A stretch of DNA of 8,231 nt from Bacteroidota bacterium (lineage in GTDB: Bacteria > Bacteroidota > Kryptoniia > Kryptoniales > JAKASW01), in assembly GCA_021796055.1 (NCBI GenBank), contig JAJYOS010000258.1, forward strand, positions 1-8,231. Reading direction: 5' to 3'. A model generated the notes under the pieces. That model had not been told where the DNA came from and did not search any database. It saw only the letters and a program-made list of their open reading frames with translations. The first letter of the stretch is position 1; each line of letters opens with the position of its first letter. The position numbers and the translations under genes were made by a program. Positions 7,261-8,231 of this stretch are shown one piece after another.

Positions 7261-8231
7261 ATGAAATCACAATCTTTTGTGCTCAGTGATGAGATTACAA
7301 AATTACTTGAAGCGCAAGGAATCACGGTTGCAACACCGGTTCAGGAACAGATTATACCAGCAATTACCAGCGGGAGGGATGTTCTCGCGCAGTCCGAGAC
7401 GGGATCCGGGAAGACTCTAAGCTTCGCGATACCGATAATTGAACAGCTTAACCGTCGTGACGGCTTAAAGGCGTTAATCCTTGTGCCGACAAGGGAGCTC
7501 GCGACGCAGGTGGCGGGAGAATTCATAAAATACTCCGCGGGCAAACACCTCGGCATCGTTCCGGTCTACGGTGGAGTATCGATAAACGTTCAGGCCTCGA
7601 AGCTCAGGCAGGCTAACATAATAGTCGCCACTCCGGGAAGGCTCATCGACCTCATGAACAGAAACGCGGTCAGGCTCAACTCCATCAAATACTTCGTCTG
7701 CGATGAGGCGGATAGGATGCTCGATATGGGATTCATAAGAGATGTCGAACGTATTGCATCGAAACTGCCGTCCGAACATCAGACGCTTCTCTTCAGCGCG
7801 ACGGTTCCCAAAGAGATAGAGAAGCTCGCTTCTAGGTACCTGCGGAATCCGAAGAACGTGAGATTCGCCGCGACCGTTAAGCCGATTTACCTTAAGCAGA
7901 TTTACTACAGGGTTTCGCCTGATAACAAACTCGATCTTCTGGCGGATTTGCTGGAGCAGGAACGCCATCTGGCGATCGTTTTCTGTAATCGGAAACATAT
8001 AACGGTGAAAGTATCAAAGAGGCTGACTTCGATAGGGATTCAGGCGCGCGCGCTGAACGGCAACATGTCGCAGCCGCAGCGAGAACGGGTAACGGACGAT
8101 TTCCGGAAAGAAAAGTTCACGGTTCTCGTCGCGACGGACGTCGCAGCCCGCGGATTGCACATCGACGATGTGTCACATGTTTACAACTACGAGATCCCGA
8201 AGGATGTGGAATCGACAATGATAATCCCGTC
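7261..8231 (+). CDS. DEAD-box ATP-dependent RNA helicase, 3' partial
   Basis: An open frame of 323 complete codons runs off the right edge. It encodes the two RecA-like domains of a DEAD-box RNA helicase, which unwinds RNA duplexes in the cytoplasm (ribosome assembly, RNA decay, cold adaptation). Motifs appear in order: Q motif with F6 and TPVQEQ (25-30), motif I SETGSGKT (45-52), Ia PTREL (76-80), GG (104-105), Ib TPGR (124-127), II DEAD (148-151), III SAT (179-181), IV IVFCNRK (239-245) and V ATDVAARG (291-298). The start is supported by AAAGG (7251-7255), five bases before ATG, and by the Q-motif phenylalanine lying six residues in. After EIPKDVES (311-318) the family would give Y-x-H-R-x-G-R, but the last codons read TMIIP, so the final bases may be wrong or divergent. 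The subfamily (RhlE, DeaD or other) cannot be fixed without the C-terminal tail. Confidence 0.93.
   Translation, partial: MKSQSFVLSDEITKLLEAQGITVATPVQEQIIPAITSGRDVLAQSETGSGKTLSFAIPIIEQLNRRDGLKALILVPTRELATQVAGEFIKYSAGKHLGIVPVYGGVSINVQASKLRQANIIVATPGRLIDLMNRNAVRLNSIKYFVCDEADRMLDMGFIRDVERIASKLPSEHQTLLFSATVPKEIEKLASRYLRNPKNVRFAATVKPIYLKQIYYRVSPDNKLDLLADLLEQERHLAIVFCNRKHITVKVSKRLTSIGIQARALNGNMSQPQRERVTDDFRKEKFTVLVATDVAARGLHIDDVSHVYNYEIPKDVESTMIIP

Noticed and set aside
7474..7998. A 174-codon open frame on the minus strand over the helicase gene
   Set aside because: The plus strand carries the full run of DEAD-box motifs, so this antisense frame is incidental.

Overview
The window reads as a chromosomal segment of a Gram-negative bacterium. 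All six genes are on the + strand, base composition is roughly balanced, and there are no mobile elements, RNA genes or CRISPR arrays. The protein types (a GH20-type C-terminal module, a GH29 fucosidase, a DUF5703 protein and a quinol oxidase with a short Q loop) are common in the Bacteroidota/Chlorobiota/Ignavibacteriota group and its relatives. Clear purine-rich Shine-Dalgarno sites and sigma70-like promoter candidates argue against a classical Bacteroidia genome, where such sites are usually weak. I cannot assign the phylum more closely from sequence alone.

Region 1 (about 1-4531) is a glycan-degradation cluster. It holds the last 154 residues of a secreted beta-N-acetylhexosaminidase-like enzyme, a complete secreted GH29 alpha-L-fucosidase 39 bases later, and, after a 210-base gap, a complete secreted DUF5703 protein of 779 residues whose C-terminal part resembles GH95 fucosidases/galactosidases. 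Both complete enzymes have signal peptides, so the cluster probably trims fucose and N-acetylhexosamine residues from a fucosylated glycan in the periplasm or outside the cell. No transporter, regulator or sulfatase is visible in the window.

Region 2 (about 4532-7008) is a two-gene cydAB operon for a cytochrome bd-type quinol oxidase. CydA is the short-Q-loop form, the two genes are 4 bases apart, and no CydX-like small subunit follows. This oxidase allows respiration at low oxygen and is a separate functional unit from the glycan cluster.

Region 3 (about 7009-8231) is a 252-base AT-richer intergenic stretch with a good sigma70-like promoter and a long 5' leader. It is followed by a DEAD-box RNA helicase cut by the right edge of the window. 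The last few helicase codons do not match the expected start of motif VI, which deserves a check.

I see no clearly new biological system. The most interesting item is the uncharacterised DUF5703/GH95-like protein next to a GH29 fucosidase.
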